DNA of 61,134 bases from Oryzomonas sagensis (GCF_008802355.1 NZ_VZRA01000001.1:1640502-1701635), one strand, 5' to 3'. Positions 8,176 to 18,020 are shown, counted from the stretch's first letter. Made by a program: numbers and translations. Notes: generated from the letters alone by a model not told the origin.

Positions 8176-10344
8176 ATGAATATTTCCCGCAAGACAATCC
8201 TCGTCATCGTCAGCACCTTTATCGGGCTGGTCTTTATCCTGGCCATAACCTCCGACTTCATTCTGCTCAACAGCTTTGCCAAACTCGAAAACAAACTGCT
8301 CGGCGAAAGCATCGCCAAATTGAAGTATGAAATACGGGAGAGCCTCGACGACATGGAGTCGTGCGCCCGGGATTACGCCGCACTGGCGCAGAGGGGGGGC
8401 GCGAGTGAAATCGGCGCGTTGGATGCCGACTCGCTGGTCAACCATCATGTGGATTTCGTCGCCGTGTACAACGCTGCCGGAGAACTGCTTTCGGCCAAGT
8501 CGGCGGATTATCATTACCGCAGGCCGGCCGATCTTGATGAGGGACTTGTGCGATGTCTCGGCAAAACCGCACTTTTTGCCATAAGGGGCAAGGACCGGCA
8601 TCTGAAGGGGGCCATCCGTAACGGCGCGCGTTTGCACCAGGTCGTCGTCATGCCTCGTGCCGGCGGAGGCGTCCTGCTTGTGGGCAGGAATATCGACCGG
8701 GAAGAGATCGCCCAATTGTCCGACATCAACGAGTTTGCCCTTGAAATCCGGCAGATTCGGGATGAAGGGCTGCCGGCCGACTTCAAGGAAGCGCTTGCCG
8801 GTCTGGGCGACGGGGCGCCCTTTCATGCGGTTCCGCTTGACGAGTCGCGTATCGCGGGCTATGCCCTGTTCAACGATATCGACGGGCAGCCGCTTTTCAT
8901 CGCCAAGTTGACCGAACGGCGCCTGTTGTACCAGCAGGGGAAGGCAAGCATTACCTATATCCTGGCCGCCCTGTGCATTGCCGGCTTTGTTTTCTGCTGC
9001 GTGATGCTGTTTTTTGTCCGGGAGACGGTCCTTAAACGCCTTGGGATTCTCAGCGCCACTGTCCGGCAGATCAGCAGCGACGGCGATATCTCCTCACGCC
9101 TGAAGGTCACGGAGCACAACGACGAACTGGACGGTCTGGCCTTGACCATCAACGGTATGCTGGATTCGCTGGAGCGGGCCGAAGTTACCCTGCGGGAGCG
9201 GGAAGAACAGTATCGCATCCTGTTCGAACGGGCGCCGGACAGCATCTTGCTGATCGGTACGGAGGGGGATGAGTGCGGCAGGATCATTGCCGCCAACAAG
9301 GCCTCGACCATCCAGCACGGTTATACGGTTGAAGAGCTGTGCGGCATGAGCATTCATGATCTCAATGCCCCCGAGTCCAACGAGGCCGCCGCGGATTGGA
9401 TGGAGCGCATTTTCAGCGGCCAGTGGATAACCTTCGAGGTGTGGCACTTCAGGAGGGATGGGGCGCGTTTCCCCCTCGAGGTGCATGCCGGCCCGGTCAG
9501 GCTGAACGGCAAGAATTACATCCTCGGGTTCGATCGGGACATCACCTCCCGCAAGCTGGCGGAGGAAACCGACCATATGTACATGGAGCAGATTCGCCAG
9601 TTGAACACCGAGCTTGCCCGTCAGGCCAACGGCCTGGAAGCTGCCAACAGCGAGCTGGAGTCCTTCAATTATTCGGTATCCCATGACTTGCGCGGCCCAC
9701 TTACGCGTATTTCCGGGTACAGCCAGCTGATACTGGAGGATGAGGCAACGCTCGATTCCCAGACCCGGTCGTACGTAACCCGGATCTACGAATCCAGTTG
9801 CTGGCTGAACGAGATGATCGATGCCATGCTCAGGCTGGCCCAGCTGGCCCGTAGCGAATTCCAGCCCCAGCAGGTCGATCTCAGCGCGATCGTCGAGAGT
9901 CTGTCGATCGATTTCAGGGCTGCGGAACCGGAGCGGAGGCCCGAAGTGGTCATCGCCCCCGGCCTGACCGTCGTCGGCGACCTGCGACTCTTGAAGGTAC
10001 TGCTGACCAACCTGTTCGGCAATGCCTGGAAGTATACCGCTCACAGCACCGCTCCCCGGATCGAGTTCGGCGCGCTGCATAACGGTCCTGTTCCGGTTTT
10101 CTTCATCAGCGACACGGGTGCCGGTTTCGACATGAAGGACGTGGACCGGCTCTTCCGCGTGTTCACCCGTTTGCACGATCCCGGGCAGTTTGCGGGAAAC
10201 GGCATCGGCCTGGCGACGGTGCAACGCATCGTCAATCGTCACGGCGGCAGGATCTGGGCCGAAGGCGAACCCCAAAAAGGCGCCACGTTCTATTTCACCC
10301 TCCAGCCCGATAATCCCTCTGTTTCCCGCTCTTTTGCATCTTGA
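8176..10344 (+). CDS. Membrane sensor histidine kinase (CHASE4-like, HAMP, PAS)
   Basis: A 722-residue orphan sensor kinase. A transmembrane helix at about 8-30 is followed by a periplasmic domain of about 230 residues that resembles CHASE4 (it ends GGGVLLVGRNIDREEI before a second half). Then come transmembrane helix 2 (about 258-280), HAMP, a PAS domain, the H-box SVSHDLRGPLTRISGY, and an HATPase with DTGAGFDM and GNGIGLATV. The H-box type is that seen in phytochrome-like kinases. The frame is open from 8035, but ATG 8176 places the first membrane helix at the N-terminus; its Shine-Dalgarno is weak. No response regulator is adjacent. Confidence 0.9.
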   Translation: MNISRKTILVIVSTFIGLVFILAITSDFILLNSFAKLENKLLGESIAKLKYEIRESLDDMESCARDYAALAQRGGASEIGALDADSLVNHHVDFVAVYNAAGELLSAKSADYHYRRPADLDEGLVRCLGKTALFAIRGKDRHLKGAIRNGARLHQVVVMPRAGGGVLLVGRNIDREEIAQLSDINEFALEIRQIRDEGLPADFKEALAGLGDGAPFHAVPLDESRIAGYALFNDIDGQPLFIAKLTERRLLYQQGKASITYILAALCIAGFVFCCVMLFFVRETVLKRLGILSATVRQISSDGDISSRLKVTEHNDELDGLALTINGMLDSLERAEVTLREREEQYRILFERAPDSILLIGTEGDECGRIIAANKASTIQHGYTVEELCGMSIHDLNAPESNEAAADWMERIFSGQWITFEVWHFRRDGARFPLEVHAGPVRLNGKNYILGFDRDITSRKLAEETDHMYMEQIRQLNTELARQANGLEAANSELESFNYSVSHDLRGPLTRISGYSQLILEDEATLDSQTRSYVTRIYESSCWLNEMIDAMLRLAQLARSEFQPQQVDLSAIVESLSIDFRAAEPERRPEVVIAPGLTVVGDLRLLKVLLTNLFGNAWKYTAHSTAPRIEFGALHNGPVPVFFISDTGAGFDMKDVDRLFRVFTRLHDPGQFAGNGIGLATVQRIVNRHGGRIWAEGEPQKGATFYFTLQPDNPSVSRSFAS

Positions 10345-10446
10345 CGCGCATGTTTGGCTGTGCTATTAAAACAGTTCTTTAAAATCAATATGTTAAATTG
10401 CATATGATTTTGCGCGAGCAAATTTTCTTTTGATGTGGAGGCGGTG

Positions 10447-12105
10447 ATGTCACAGCAAATCACTCTAACGGTAGGTGGGCTCCTGGACGACATGGCGCGG
10501 CGTTTTCCGGAAAACGACGCCCTGGTCCATCCCGAGCGGGGTCTGCGTTACAACTACAGGGAATTCAACGAGGTCTGCCGACGGGTCGCCAAAGGGCTGC
10601 TCGCACTCGGGGTCAAAAAAGGCGACAAGGTTGCCATCTGGGCCTACAACGTCCCCGAGTGGGTCATACTCCAGTTCGCCACGGCCAAGATCGGCGCCGT
10701 GCTGGTAACGGTCAATACCGCCTACAAATCGGCCGAGCTCGACTATATCCTTAACCAGTCCGATTCCACCACGCTCTTCATGGTCAAGTCCTTCAAGGAT
10801 ACCGATTACGTACAAACCGTGTACGACGTGGTGCCGGAACTTCAGGCCGCAGAGCCGGGCCGGCTGTCGTGCCCGAAGCTGCCCTATCTCAAGAATGTGG
10901 TCTTTATCGGCGACCAGCCCCCGGGGGGGATGATCACTTTCGAGGCGATGGCCGAGGCCGGACAGCGGCTATCCGATGCCGAACTGAACGCCGTCGAGGC
11001 GACCCTTGACTGCCATGACGTGATCAATATGCAGTACACCTCCGGCACGACCGGCTTTCCCAAGGGGGTCATGCTGACCCACTTCAACCTCGTCAACAAC
11101 GGTTTCAACATCGGCGAATGCATGAAGTTCACCGAAAAGGACCGCCTCTGCATCACCGTGCCGTTTTTCCACTGCTTCGGCTGCGTGCTGGGGGTCATGG
11201 CCTGCGTCACCCATGGTTCGACCATGGTGCCGGTGGAGATCTTCAATCCGCTCAAGGTGCTGCAGACGGTCCAGCAGGAGAGGTGCACGGCGCTCCATGG
11301 CGTGCCGACCATGTTCATTGCCGAAATGGAACATCCGGAATTTTCCACGTTCGATCTCAGTACCCTGCGCACCGGCATCATGGCCGGTTCGGTCTGCCCC
11401 ATCGAGGTGATGAAACGGGCGGTGAAGGACATGAACCTGACCGAGATCACCAGCGTCTACGGGCAGACCGAATCCTCACCCGGCATTACCCAGACCCGCA
11501 CCGACGACCCGATCGAACTGAGGGTGGCCACGGTCGGCCGGGCTCTGCCGGGTGCCGAGGTCAAGATCGTCGATATCGAAACCGGGGCCGCCCTGCCGCC
11601 CGGCAAGCAGGGCGAGCTGTGCGGTCGTGGATATATGGTCATGAAGGGCTATTACAAGATGCCGGAAGAAACCGCCAAGGTGATCGACGCCGACGGCTGG
11701 CTGCATACCGGCGACCTGGCCATAATGGACGAGAACGGCTACTGCAAGATCACCGGACGGATCAAGCAGATGATCATCAGGGGAGGGGAGAATATCTACC
11801 CCCGGGAGATCGAGGAGTTCCTCTATACCCATCCCAAGGTTTCCGATGTCCAGGTCTATGGCGTGCCCGACCGCAAGTACGGCGAACAGGTGATGGCGGC
11901 CATTATCCTCAAGAAGGGGCTGGAGATGACCGAGGCGGAGGTCCGGGAATTTTGCAAGGGGCGGATCGCCAACTACAAGGTTCCCAAGTATGTCAAGTTT
12001 GTGGACGGGTATCCCATGACCGCCTCGGGCAAGATCCAAAAGTTCAAGCTGCGGGAGATGGCCATCAAGGAGTTGCAATTGGAGGATGCCGGCGAGACGG
12101 CGTAG
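10447..12105 (+). CDS. AMP-forming acyl-CoA synthetase
   Basis: A 552-residue ANL-family ligase that activates a fatty or carboxylic acid to its acyl-CoA via an acyl-adenylate. Visible motifs are the P-loop [25 protein letters not shown], the hinge region [32 protein letters not shown] and the C-terminal lysine in [10 protein letters not shown]. It resembles medium/long-chain acyl-CoA synthetases more than acetyl-CoA synthetase. ATG 10447 is preferred over an in-frame ATG 12 bases upstream because GGAGG (about 10437-10441) is correctly spaced. Upstream is the end of the sensor kinase, downstream a small membrane protein. Confidence 0.93.
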   Translation: MSQQITLTVGGLLDDMARRFPENDALVHPERGLRYNYREFNEVCRRVAKGLLALGVKKGDKVAIWAYNVPEWVILQFATAKIGAVLVTVNTAYKSAELDYILNQSDSTTLFMVKSFKDTDYVQTVYDVVPELQAAEPGRLSCPKLPYLKNVVFIGDQPPGGMITFEAMAEAGQRLSDAELNAVEATLDCHDVINMQYTSGTTGFPKGVMLTHFNLVNNGFNIGECMKFTEKDRLCITVPFFHCFGCVLGVMACVTHGSTMVPVEIFNPLKVLQTVQQERCTALHGVPTMFIAEMEHPEFSTFDLSTLRTGIMAGSVCPIEVMKRAVKDMNLTEITSVYGQTESSPGITQTRTDDPIELRVATVGRALPGAEVKIVDIETGAALPPGKQGELCGRGYMVMKGYYKMPEETAKVIDADGWLHTGDLAIMDENGYCKITGRIKQMIIRGGENIYPREIEEFLYTHPKVSDVQVYGVPDRKYGEQVMAAIILKKGLEMTEAEVREFCKGRIANYKVPKYVKFVDGYPMTASGKIQKFKLREMAIKELQLEDAGETA

Positions 12106-12178
12106 CGTCGGCGGAATGGGCGGATTGATCGGGCGGTCCGTTTACCGGTGGGATTTCGGCAGGGCAGGGTAGCGTGAT

Positions 12179-12349
12179 ATGATATTACAAAAACTTATCG
12201 GCATCGTTTTTCTGCTGTTCGTGATTTGCTTCATCGCCATTGTGGTCGAGGAGCTGTTTCTGGGGGGCAAGCGCCGGCGCAAGCTGGAGCGCCAGCGGCG
12301 GGCCGAATACGAGATGGCGGAACCGGAGAGCAAGCGGGAGGCGGGCTGA
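12179..12349 (+). CDS. Small single-span membrane protein (56 aa)
   Basis: A 56-residue ORF: MILQKLIGIVFLLFVICFIA begins a single N-terminal membrane helix that runs on through VV, followed by a strongly basic tail (GGKRRRKLERQRRAEYE). A weak GCAGGGT lies upstream, 73 bases after the acyl-CoA synthetase stop, and a terminator follows at 12417-12444, so it closes that transcript. The positive-inside rule puts the basic tail in the cytoplasm. No family recognised; the codon use and terminator position make it a credible gene. Confidence 0.65.
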   Translation: MILQKLIGIVFLLFVICFIAIVVEELFLGGKRRRKLERQRRAEYEMAEPESKREAG

Positions 12350-12416
12350 TTGTGAAACGAGGCTTGTCCCCTGCATGCGCAACCGAAATGCGAGAGACCA
12401 AAGGTGAACGGAACAA

Positions 12417-12444
12417 GGCGGGGGACACAATTCCCCCGCCTTTT
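12417..12444. terminator. Intrinsic terminator
   Basis: GGCGGGGG and CCCCCGCC form an 8-bp GC stem with an 8-base loop, followed by TTTT on the plus strand. It separates the small membrane protein from the convergent OmpW-like gene. Confidence 0.8.
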
Positions 12445-12470
12445 CTCGTGGTGCGTGATTTGGGTTGTGC

Positions 12471-13085
12471 TTAGAAACGGTAGCCGACGCCGATGCCGAA
12501 GAGGTGCGGGTTGAGGTCGAGGTCGTACTTGTTGCCGGCGATCTTAACCTTGGTGTCGGCGTTGATGTATTTGTAGTCGATGTTGAAGTAGAGATTGTCC
12601 TTTATTTTGATGTCGGCGCCTGCCTGGGCAGCCCAGCCGACACTATTGTCGATACTGAAGCTTTTGTCGCCGTTGAGTCTGGAGTTGAAGGGTAAGGTTA
12701 CGTTCAGACCAAAACCGATGTAGGGGCTTATCAGATTGCCGGCCAACGGATGGTATTTTACGGTCAAGGTGGGGGGGAGCAGCCATGTCGACCCTTGGAA
12801 TTGGCCATTGATCTTGATATCGTTCCTGGTAACCCCGGCGATTAGCTCCGTGGACACCTGCTTCAGAACAAAGTATTCCAGGTCCAACTCAGGAATGATG
12901 TCATCACTTACCTTGGCGTGTGCTCCGCTCAGCTTGCCGTCGAACGATTCGTCCGGCTTGACGTAAATCGCCCTGACCCGCACGCCGAACTTCTGATAAT
13001 CATCCGCCGCCCCGGCCATGGTTGCCATCCCCAGCATCATTACCGCCGCCGCAACCCCTGCCGCTCCTAGTAGCCTTCTTCTCAT
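12471..13085 (-). CDS. OmpW-family outer membrane protein
   Basis: A 204-residue protein with a signal peptide (MRRRLLGAAGVAAAVMMLGM, then cleavage near AGA-AD) and an eight-strand barrel of the OmpW type. YVKPDESF lies near the N-terminus, LLPPTLTVKYHP and ISPYIGFGLNVTL in the middle, and the last strand ends in aromatic Phe (GIGVGYRF). OmpW proteins form small hydrophobic channels. ATG 13085 is chosen over the longer open frame because it begins the signal peptide and has GGGGAGGA upstream. It is a single-gene unit facing the terminator at 12417-12444. Confidence 0.88.
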   Translation of the reverse strand: MRRRLLGAAGVAAAVMMLGMATMAGAADDYQKFGVRVRAIYVKPDESFDGKLSGAHAKVSDDIIPELDLEYFVLKQVSTELIAGVTRNDIKINGQFQGSTWLLPPTLTVKYHPLAGNLISPYIGFGLNVTLPFNSRLNGDKSFSIDNSVGWAAQAGADIKIKDNLYFNIDYKYINADTKVKIAGNKYDLDLNPHLFGIGVGYRF

Positions 13086-13475
13086 CAGCCTGATCCTCCC
13101 CGTAATGTGGTTATTTGGGGTTTGCGCCCCAATCCAGATATCAAGAACCAGTAAAAGATATATACGATTCGCTTTGTCTTTTTTCCGTGAATCCTTGAGC
13201 AAAAAATGACGTAAGTCAAGAAAATTGTTTTTGTGTTATAAAAAATTAATTTGGCGGCACGGAAATGCCGTATGAAGGCAAAAAAACGCCATTTCGGCCT
13301 GCCTCCCGAACGGCTGCCCAAAAGGAGGCAGGGGCTCTCCCGCTTGCATATTTCCCGCTCATGTGTAAAATTCCTACAGCCGTCGCACCGGCTATGCCGT
13401 TTCCGGGGGAGCAGGTCCCCCACGCTGGAATGGCCGTTGAGATATGTCGGCGCCATGCGCGGTTATGGAGGATTC

Positions 13476-14672
13476 ATGCGTTTAACCCCTGCCACCGAGT
13501 TGGAATACCGCTGCAAAATGCTGCAAAATCATATGGCCGCCGAGGGATTGGATGCCATTATCATCGCCCAGAATGCCGACCTCTTTTATTTCACCGGCAC
13601 CGTCCAGAGCGGCTGCCTCTACGTCCCCGCCCATGGACAGCCGCTGTACCTCGTGCGCCGCGACGCAGCCAGGGCGCGCATGGAGTCGGGGCTGAAAGAG
13701 GTGTTGCCCTTCGGTTCTCCCAGGGACATCCCCCAGTTGGCGGCCGGCTACGGTTATCCCGAGCCGAAGAAGATCGGCATGGAGTTCGATGTGCTGCCGG
13801 TCGCTCTTTTCGAGCGCTATCGCAAGGTCTTCCCCAATGCGCACTTCAGCGACGCCACGCCGCTGATCCGCCTGGTGCGCATGATCAAAAGCCACTACGA
13901 GATCCATCTGATGAAGGACGCGGCCGACCAGGTGGACAAGGTGACGCGTCGGGTGCGGGATGTGCTCCGCGAGGGGATGAGCGACCTGGAATTGGCGGCC
14001 GAGCTCGAACATACGGCTCGCTTGAACGGTCACCTGGGGCTGATACGCATGCGGGTCTTTAACGGGGAGATGCTCTTCGGGCACACCTTTTCCGGCACGG
14101 ATAGCGCCGTACCGGCCTATACCGACACCCCCTTCGGCGGTGTGGGGCCCAGTCCCTGTTTCGGCCAGGGCGCGAGCTACAAGCCGATCGGCCGCAACGA
14201 GCCGATCATTGTCGATTTTGCCGGGAGCTTTGACGGCTATCTGGTGGACCAGACCCGTATCTTTTCCCTTGGCGGCCTCTCCGACCGCCTGCGCAAGGGA
14301 TACGACGACATGCTCCGGGTGCAGGAGTTGATGAAGCGCATCGTCGTTGTTGGCGCCCCGTGGGGTGAGGTGTACGACCGGTGCCACTCCCTGGCGGTGG
14401 AGATGGGGTATGCCGACAGTTTCATGGGAGCCAAAGGCTCACAGGTTTCCTTCATCGGCCATGGCCTGGGGGTCGAGATCGATGAATATCCCTTTATTGC
14501 CCGCGGATTCAAGGACATGACGTTCCAGGTGGGGATGGCCTTTGCCTTTGAACCCAAGGTGGTCTTTCCGGGAGAGGGGGCGGTCGGTATCGAAAATACC
14601 TTCTATATCAGCGATGAGGGACTCAAACAATTGACCTATTCGAGTGAAGAACTGGTGATTCTCTCTCGCTAG
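13476..14672 (+). CDS. M24 family metallopeptidase (Xaa-Pro aminopeptidase-like)
   Basis: A 398-residue protein with an N-terminal creatinase-like domain and a C-terminal pita-bread metallopeptidase domain. Metal ligands are visible in order: the two Asp in IVDFAGSFDGYLVDQT, His in FIGHGLGVE, Glu in FAFEPKVV and Glu in GIENTFY. This is the usual set for a two-metal aminopeptidase P or prolidase. Substrate cannot be told from sequence. ATG 13476 is chosen because GGAGGA precedes it. The open frame runs to 13251 but the upstream part looks non-coding. Confidence 0.9.
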   Translation: MRLTPATELEYRCKMLQNHMAAEGLDAIIIAQNADLFYFTGTVQSGCLYVPAHGQPLYLVRRDAARARMESGLKEVLPFGSPRDIPQLAAGYGYPEPKKIGMEFDVLPVALFERYRKVFPNAHFSDATPLIRLVRMIKSHYEIHLMKDAADQVDKVTRRVRDVLREGMSDLELAAELEHTARLNGHLGLIRMRVFNGEMLFGHTFSGTDSAVPAYTDTPFGGVGPSPCFGQGASYKPIGRNEPIIVDFAGSFDGYLVDQTRIFSLGGLSDRLRKGYDDMLRVQELMKRIVVVGAPWGEVYDRCHSLAVEMGYADSFMGAKGSQVSFIGHGLGVEIDEYPFIARGFKDMTFQVGMAFAFEPKVVFPGEGAVGIENTFYISDEGLKQLTYSSEELVILSR

Positions 14673-14691
14673 CGCGCCCATAAAATTTTTG

Positions 14692-14746
14692 TTGCTTTTT
14701 GTCAAGGCTTTGGTATAACTACGACACTTCTTAAGTGTATACAGTA
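14692..14746 (+). promoter_or_regulatory. gltA promoter with palindrome-like site
   Basis: TTGCTT (14692-14697), 16 bases, TATAAC (14714-14719) form a plausible sigma-70 promoter. Just downstream, AAGTGTATACAGTA (14733-14746) matches 12 of 14 bases of the perfect palindrome AAGTGTATACACTT found upstream of the heme chemoreceptor at 56918-56931. The site would lie in the transcribed leader, a position suited to repression. Confidence 0.5.
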
Positions 14747-14866
14747 TCCTAAAAAAATATTTTTGAATTAGGTAGACGACCGTTTGGTTGGTTTTTACTT
14801 GGTATCGAAGAGCCCGGCTCACAGCAGATCTCAGTTTAACCCTCACAACGAAAGGAGAGTACCAAC

Positions 14867-16192
14867 ATGGCATTGAAAGAGACGCTCAAGCAGAAGATTG
14901 AGGAACACCGCCCCCGTACCACCAAGCTTACCAAGGAGTTCGGCAAGGTGATCATCGATCAGGTGACCATCGAACAATGCATCGGCGGCGCCCGCGATAT
15001 CCGCAGCCTCGTCACCGACATCTCCTATCTCGATCCCCAGGAAGGCATCCGTTTCCGCGGCAAGACCATCCCCGAGACCTTTGCGGCGCTGCCCAAGGCC
15101 GGCGGTTCGGCTTACCCGACCGTTGAGTCGTTCTGGTACTTTCTGCTGACCGGCGACGTGCCGACCGACGCCCAGGTCGCCGAAGTAGCAGCCGAGTGGA
15201 AGACGCGCCAAGCGGTTCCCGAGTACGTCTTCACCGCCATTCGCGCCCTGCCCAGGGACAGCCACCCCATGGTCATGCTCTCGGTCGGCATCATGGCTTT
15301 GCAGAAAGAGTCCAAGTTTGCCGCTTTCTACAACTCCGGCAAATTCAACAAAATGGTCGCCTGGGAATCGGTTTATGAAGATGCCAGCGACATCGTGGCG
15401 CGTATCCCCATCATCGCCGCCTTCATCTACAACCTGAAGTACAAGGGCGACAAGCAGATCGCCATCGACCCGACTCTCGACATGGGTGCCAACTTCGCCC
15501 ACATGATCGGCCAGAGCGATCAGTACAAGGATGTGGCACGCATGTACTTCATCCTGCACTCCGACCATGAGTCCGGCAACGTCTCGGCCCACACCACCCA
15601 CTTGGTGCATTCCGCCCTGTCCGACCCCTACTATGCCTACGCCGCCGGCCTGAACGGCTTGGCCGGTCCGCTGCACGGCCTGGCCAACCAGGAGGTCCTG
15701 GGCTGGATCATGGAATTTCAGAAGAAACTCAACGGTGCCGAGCCGACCAAGGAAAACGTCACCAAAGCCCTCTGGGACACCCTCAATGCCGGCCAGGTCG
15801 TTCCGGGCTACGGCCACGCCGTTCTGCGCAAGACCGACCCGCGTTACACCGCCCAGCGTGAGTTCTGCCTCAAGACGCCGGGCCTCAAGGACGACCCGCT
15901 GTTCAAGCTGGTTGCCATGATCTTCGAAACGGCGCCGGGCGTCCTCACCGAGCACGGCAAGACCAAAAACCCCTGGCCGAACGTCGATGCCCAGTCCGGC
16001 GTCATTCAGTGGTACTACGGCGTCAAGGAATGGGATTTCTACACCGTTCTGTTCGGCGTCGGCCGCGCCCTGGGCTGCATGGCCAACATCACCTGGGACC
16101 GCGGTCTGGGCTACGCCATCGAGCGGCCCAAGTCCGTTACCACCGCCATGTTGGAGAAGTGGGCCGCCGACGGTGGGCGCCAGTTGTCCTGA
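14867..16192 (+). CDS. gltA: Citrate synthase, eukaryotic-like type
   Basis: A 441-residue citrate synthase that condenses oxaloacetate and acetyl-CoA, the entry of the TCA cycle. The active site His is in the PGYGHAVLRKTDPRY region; HSDHESGNVSAHTTHLV and GLANQEVLGW are typical. Length and sequence follow the mitochondrial-like form reported for the Geobacteraceae rather than the usual bacterial GltA, which supports the taxonomic assignment. An AGGAGAG lies before ATG 14867. It appears monocistronic: a promoter at 14692 and a terminator at 16219. Confidence 0.97.
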   Translation: MALKETLKQKIEEHRPRTTKLTKEFGKVIIDQVTIEQCIGGARDIRSLVTDISYLDPQEGIRFRGKTIPETFAALPKAGGSAYPTVESFWYFLLTGDVPTDAQVAEVAAEWKTRQAVPEYVFTAIRALPRDSHPMVMLSVGIMALQKESKFAAFYNSGKFNKMVAWESVYEDASDIVARIPIIAAFIYNLKYKGDKQIAIDPTLDMGANFAHMIGQSDQYKDVARMYFILHSDHESGNVSAHTTHLVHSALSDPYYAYAAGLNGLAGPLHGLANQEVLGWIMEFQKKLNGAEPTKENVTKALWDTLNAGQVVPGYGHAVLRKTDPRYTAQREFCLKTPGLKDDPLFKLVAMIFETAPGVLTEHGKTKNPWPNVDAQSGVIQWYYGVKEWDFYTVLFGVGRALGCMANITWDRGLGYAIERPKSVTTAMLEKWAADGGRQLS

Positions 16193-16218
16193 TCCGATTT
16201 TCCATGAGATGAAGCAGA

Positions 16219-16249
16219 GGGGGGTGCGGCAGCGCATCCCCCTTTTTTT
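16219..16249 (+). terminator. gltA terminator
   Basis: A 10-bp GC-rich stem (16219-16228 with 16233-16242, one G-T pair) is followed by seven T residues, 27 bases after the gltA stop. Confidence 0.9.
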
Positions 16250-16475
16250 ATTTTCACGCTTGCAAAACTGCAAAAATAAGGTATAAAAGGATAAGAATTG
16301 TCGTATTTGCCGGCACAGTGATTCAAAGACGGGAACAGCGGATATGACGGGGCCCGATGTCCCCGGGTTCTGTCCGTCCCGCATCCATCCCAGGGCCCAT
16401 GTTGAACCGTTGGGCGAATACCGGTAACCCACTGCCTGGAAACAGGCATCAAAACAACACAGGAGGAATACCATC

Positions 16476-16856
16476 ATGCCGAAGCTTCTTGAAATCTACA
16501 AATGCGAACATTGCGGCAATATCGTCGAGATCGTCCACGCCGGCGGCGCTCCGCTGCACTGCTGCGGCGAGCCGATGAAACAGTTGACGGAAAACACCGT
16601 TGATGCCGCCAAGGAAAAACATGTGCCGGTTATCGAAATCGGCGACGGCATCGTCAAGGTCACGGTAGGCAGCGTGCTCCATCCCATGGAGGAGAAACAC
16701 TACATCGAGTGGATTGAACTTGTCGCCGACGGCAAGACCTACCGCCAGGCCCTCAAGCCGGGCGACGTGCCGACCGCCACGTTCAACATCACCGCCACCA
16801 GCCTGACGGCCCGTGAGCTGTGCAACCTGCACGGCCTCTGGTCTGCCCAGGCCTGA
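16476..16856 (+). CDS. dfx: Desulfoferrodoxin (superoxide reductase)
   Basis: A 126-residue two-domain superoxide reductase. The N-terminal desulforedoxin domain has YKCEHCGNI and LHCCGEPM (Cys4 iron). The catalytic domain has the iron ligands in [22 protein letters not shown] and the C-terminal CNLHGLW. It reduces superoxide to peroxide without making oxygen, which suits an anaerobe. AGGAGG precedes ATG 16476. A strong terminator follows directly. Confidence 0.96.
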   Translation: MPKLLEIYKCEHCGNIVEIVHAGGAPLHCCGEPMKQLTENTVDAAKEKHVPVIEIGDGIVKVTVGSVLHPMEEKHYIEWIELVADGKTYRQALKPGDVPTATFNITATSLTARELCNLHGLWSAQA

Positions 16857-16884
16857 TGCGGCAGCGGTAAAACATAAAAAAAAC

Positions 16885-16918
16885 AAAGCCCGCCGGGGAT
16901 TCCGACGGGCTTTTTTTC
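16885..16918 (+). terminator. dfx terminator
   Basis: AAAGCCCGCCGG and CCGACGGGCTTT pair with one mismatch, followed by a T-run. It lies 30 bases after the dfx stop. Confidence 0.9.
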
Positions 16919-16934
16919 TCTCGGGAGCGCCACC

Positions 16935-17246
16935 ATGAACAGGCAAACCGTCATGGCATGCCGCGCCGGATGCGCTGCCTGCTGCATAGCCCCTTCGATT
17001 TCCTCGCCGATCCCCGGCATGGGCGACGGCAAGCCGGCCGGGGTGCGTTGCGTGCAACTGACGCCCGACAACCGCTGCGGCCTCTTTGGCCGTCCCGAAC
17101 GTCCTCCCGTCTGCACCCGCCTGCAGCCGAGCCTCGACATGTGCGGCCATGACGAACGGGAGGCGCTGGAGCTTCTGTCGCTGATGGAGCATGCCACTCG
17201 GCCGCCCCTCCCTTCACCCCGCGCCGTTGCGCGACCATGTCCATGA
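16935..17246 (+). CDS. YkgJ-type cysteine-cluster protein
   Basis: A 103-residue protein rich in conserved cysteines: CRAGCAACC near the N-terminus, then RCVQLTPDNRCGLFG, PPVC and LDMCG. This is the pattern of the YkgJ/UPF0153 family, thought to bind zinc or an iron-sulfur centre; its function is unknown. The start codon ATG 16935 is right behind the dfx terminator, and only a weak GGAG (about 16924) precedes it. The C-terminus after residue 85 is low complexity. Confidence 0.75.
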   Translation: MNRQTVMACRAGCAACCIAPSISSPIPGMGDGKPAGVRCVQLTPDNRCGLFGRPERPPVCTRLQPSLDMCGHDEREALELLSLMEHATRPPLPSPRAVARPCP

Positions 17247-17374
17247 CATGGCGCAATAATGCAGGGAGGTGGGCGCAACCACGCGCCGCCGCATCCCCCC
17301 CGGCTTTCTTCTGCCGTCCCGAGTTCCCGTCCCACCCTGGTACGCATCACCGGACACCCCGCCCATGAATTTTA

Positions 17375-17402
17375 TTGACAGCGCGGGACAGAATGGTATT
17401 CA
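17375..17402 (+). promoter_or_regulatory. Sigma-70 promoter for the transporter pair
   Basis: TTGACA (17375-17380), 16 bases, TATTCA (17397-17402), about 60 bases before ATG 17463. Confidence 0.55.
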
Positions 17403-17462
17403 ACAAGGCGTGGCGAGATGGCGCACGGAACGCGGCAACCATAACCGCGGCAGGGGGGACGA

Positions 17463-18020
17463 ATGGAACGACAGGGTGAAATCACACATAGCGAGCTTTT
17501 CTGGGGGTTCACCCAAATCGCCCTGTCGGGGTTCGGCGGTGTCATGGCGTGGGCCCGTCGCGCTATCGTCGAAAAACGGGGGTGGCTCTCCTCCGAGGAA
17601 TTCACCACCCTGTTCGGTCTGTGCCAGTTCATGCCCGGGCCGAACATCGCCAACCTCTCGGTCTGCATCGGGGCTCGCTTCCAGGGCGCCAGCGGCGCCG
17701 TCGTCTCGCTGCTCGGCCTGTTGTGCGGGCCGTTTGTCATCATCATCGCGCTCGGGGCGCTCTACGGCAGGTTTGGGGAGTTGCCCGCCATCCAGGCCAT
17801 GCTGCGCGGCATCGCCGCCGTCGCGGCAGGCCTGATCCTGGCCATGGGGGTGCGGATGGCGGCCGACCTCCTGAAACGGCCGTTCCTGATGATTTTCAGC
17901 GCGGCGATCCTGGCGGCGGTGGTTTTTCTCCACTGGCCGCTGGTCATGGTCATGGTCGGCCTGGCCCCGGTCAGCATGTGGGTTGCGGCGCGCCGGTACT
18001 GCGGGTCGCCATGGGCATAA
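17463..18020 (+). CDS. Chromate transporter family protein, first half (short-chain CHR)
   Basis: A 185-residue membrane protein of the CHR family. The signature FGLCQFMPGPNIANLS and the N-terminal GGVMAWARR loop are present, with about six hydrophobic segments. Short CHR proteins occur as tandem pairs whose two halves match the N- and C-halves of long ChrA. Here the partner starts ten bases before this stop, so the two are coupled and likely form one transporter. Substrate could be chromate or another oxyanion. ATG 17463 has a G-rich Shine-Dalgarno (AGGGGGGAC). Confidence 0.88.
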   Translation: MERQGEITHSELFWGFTQIALSGFGGVMAWARRAIVEKRGWLSSEEFTTLFGLCQFMPGPNIANLSVCIGARFQGASGAVVSLLGLLCGPFVIIIALGALYGRFGELPAIQAMLRGIAAVAAGLILAMGVRMAADLLKRPFLMIFSAAILAAVVFLHWPLVMVMVGLAPVSMWVAARRYCGSPWA

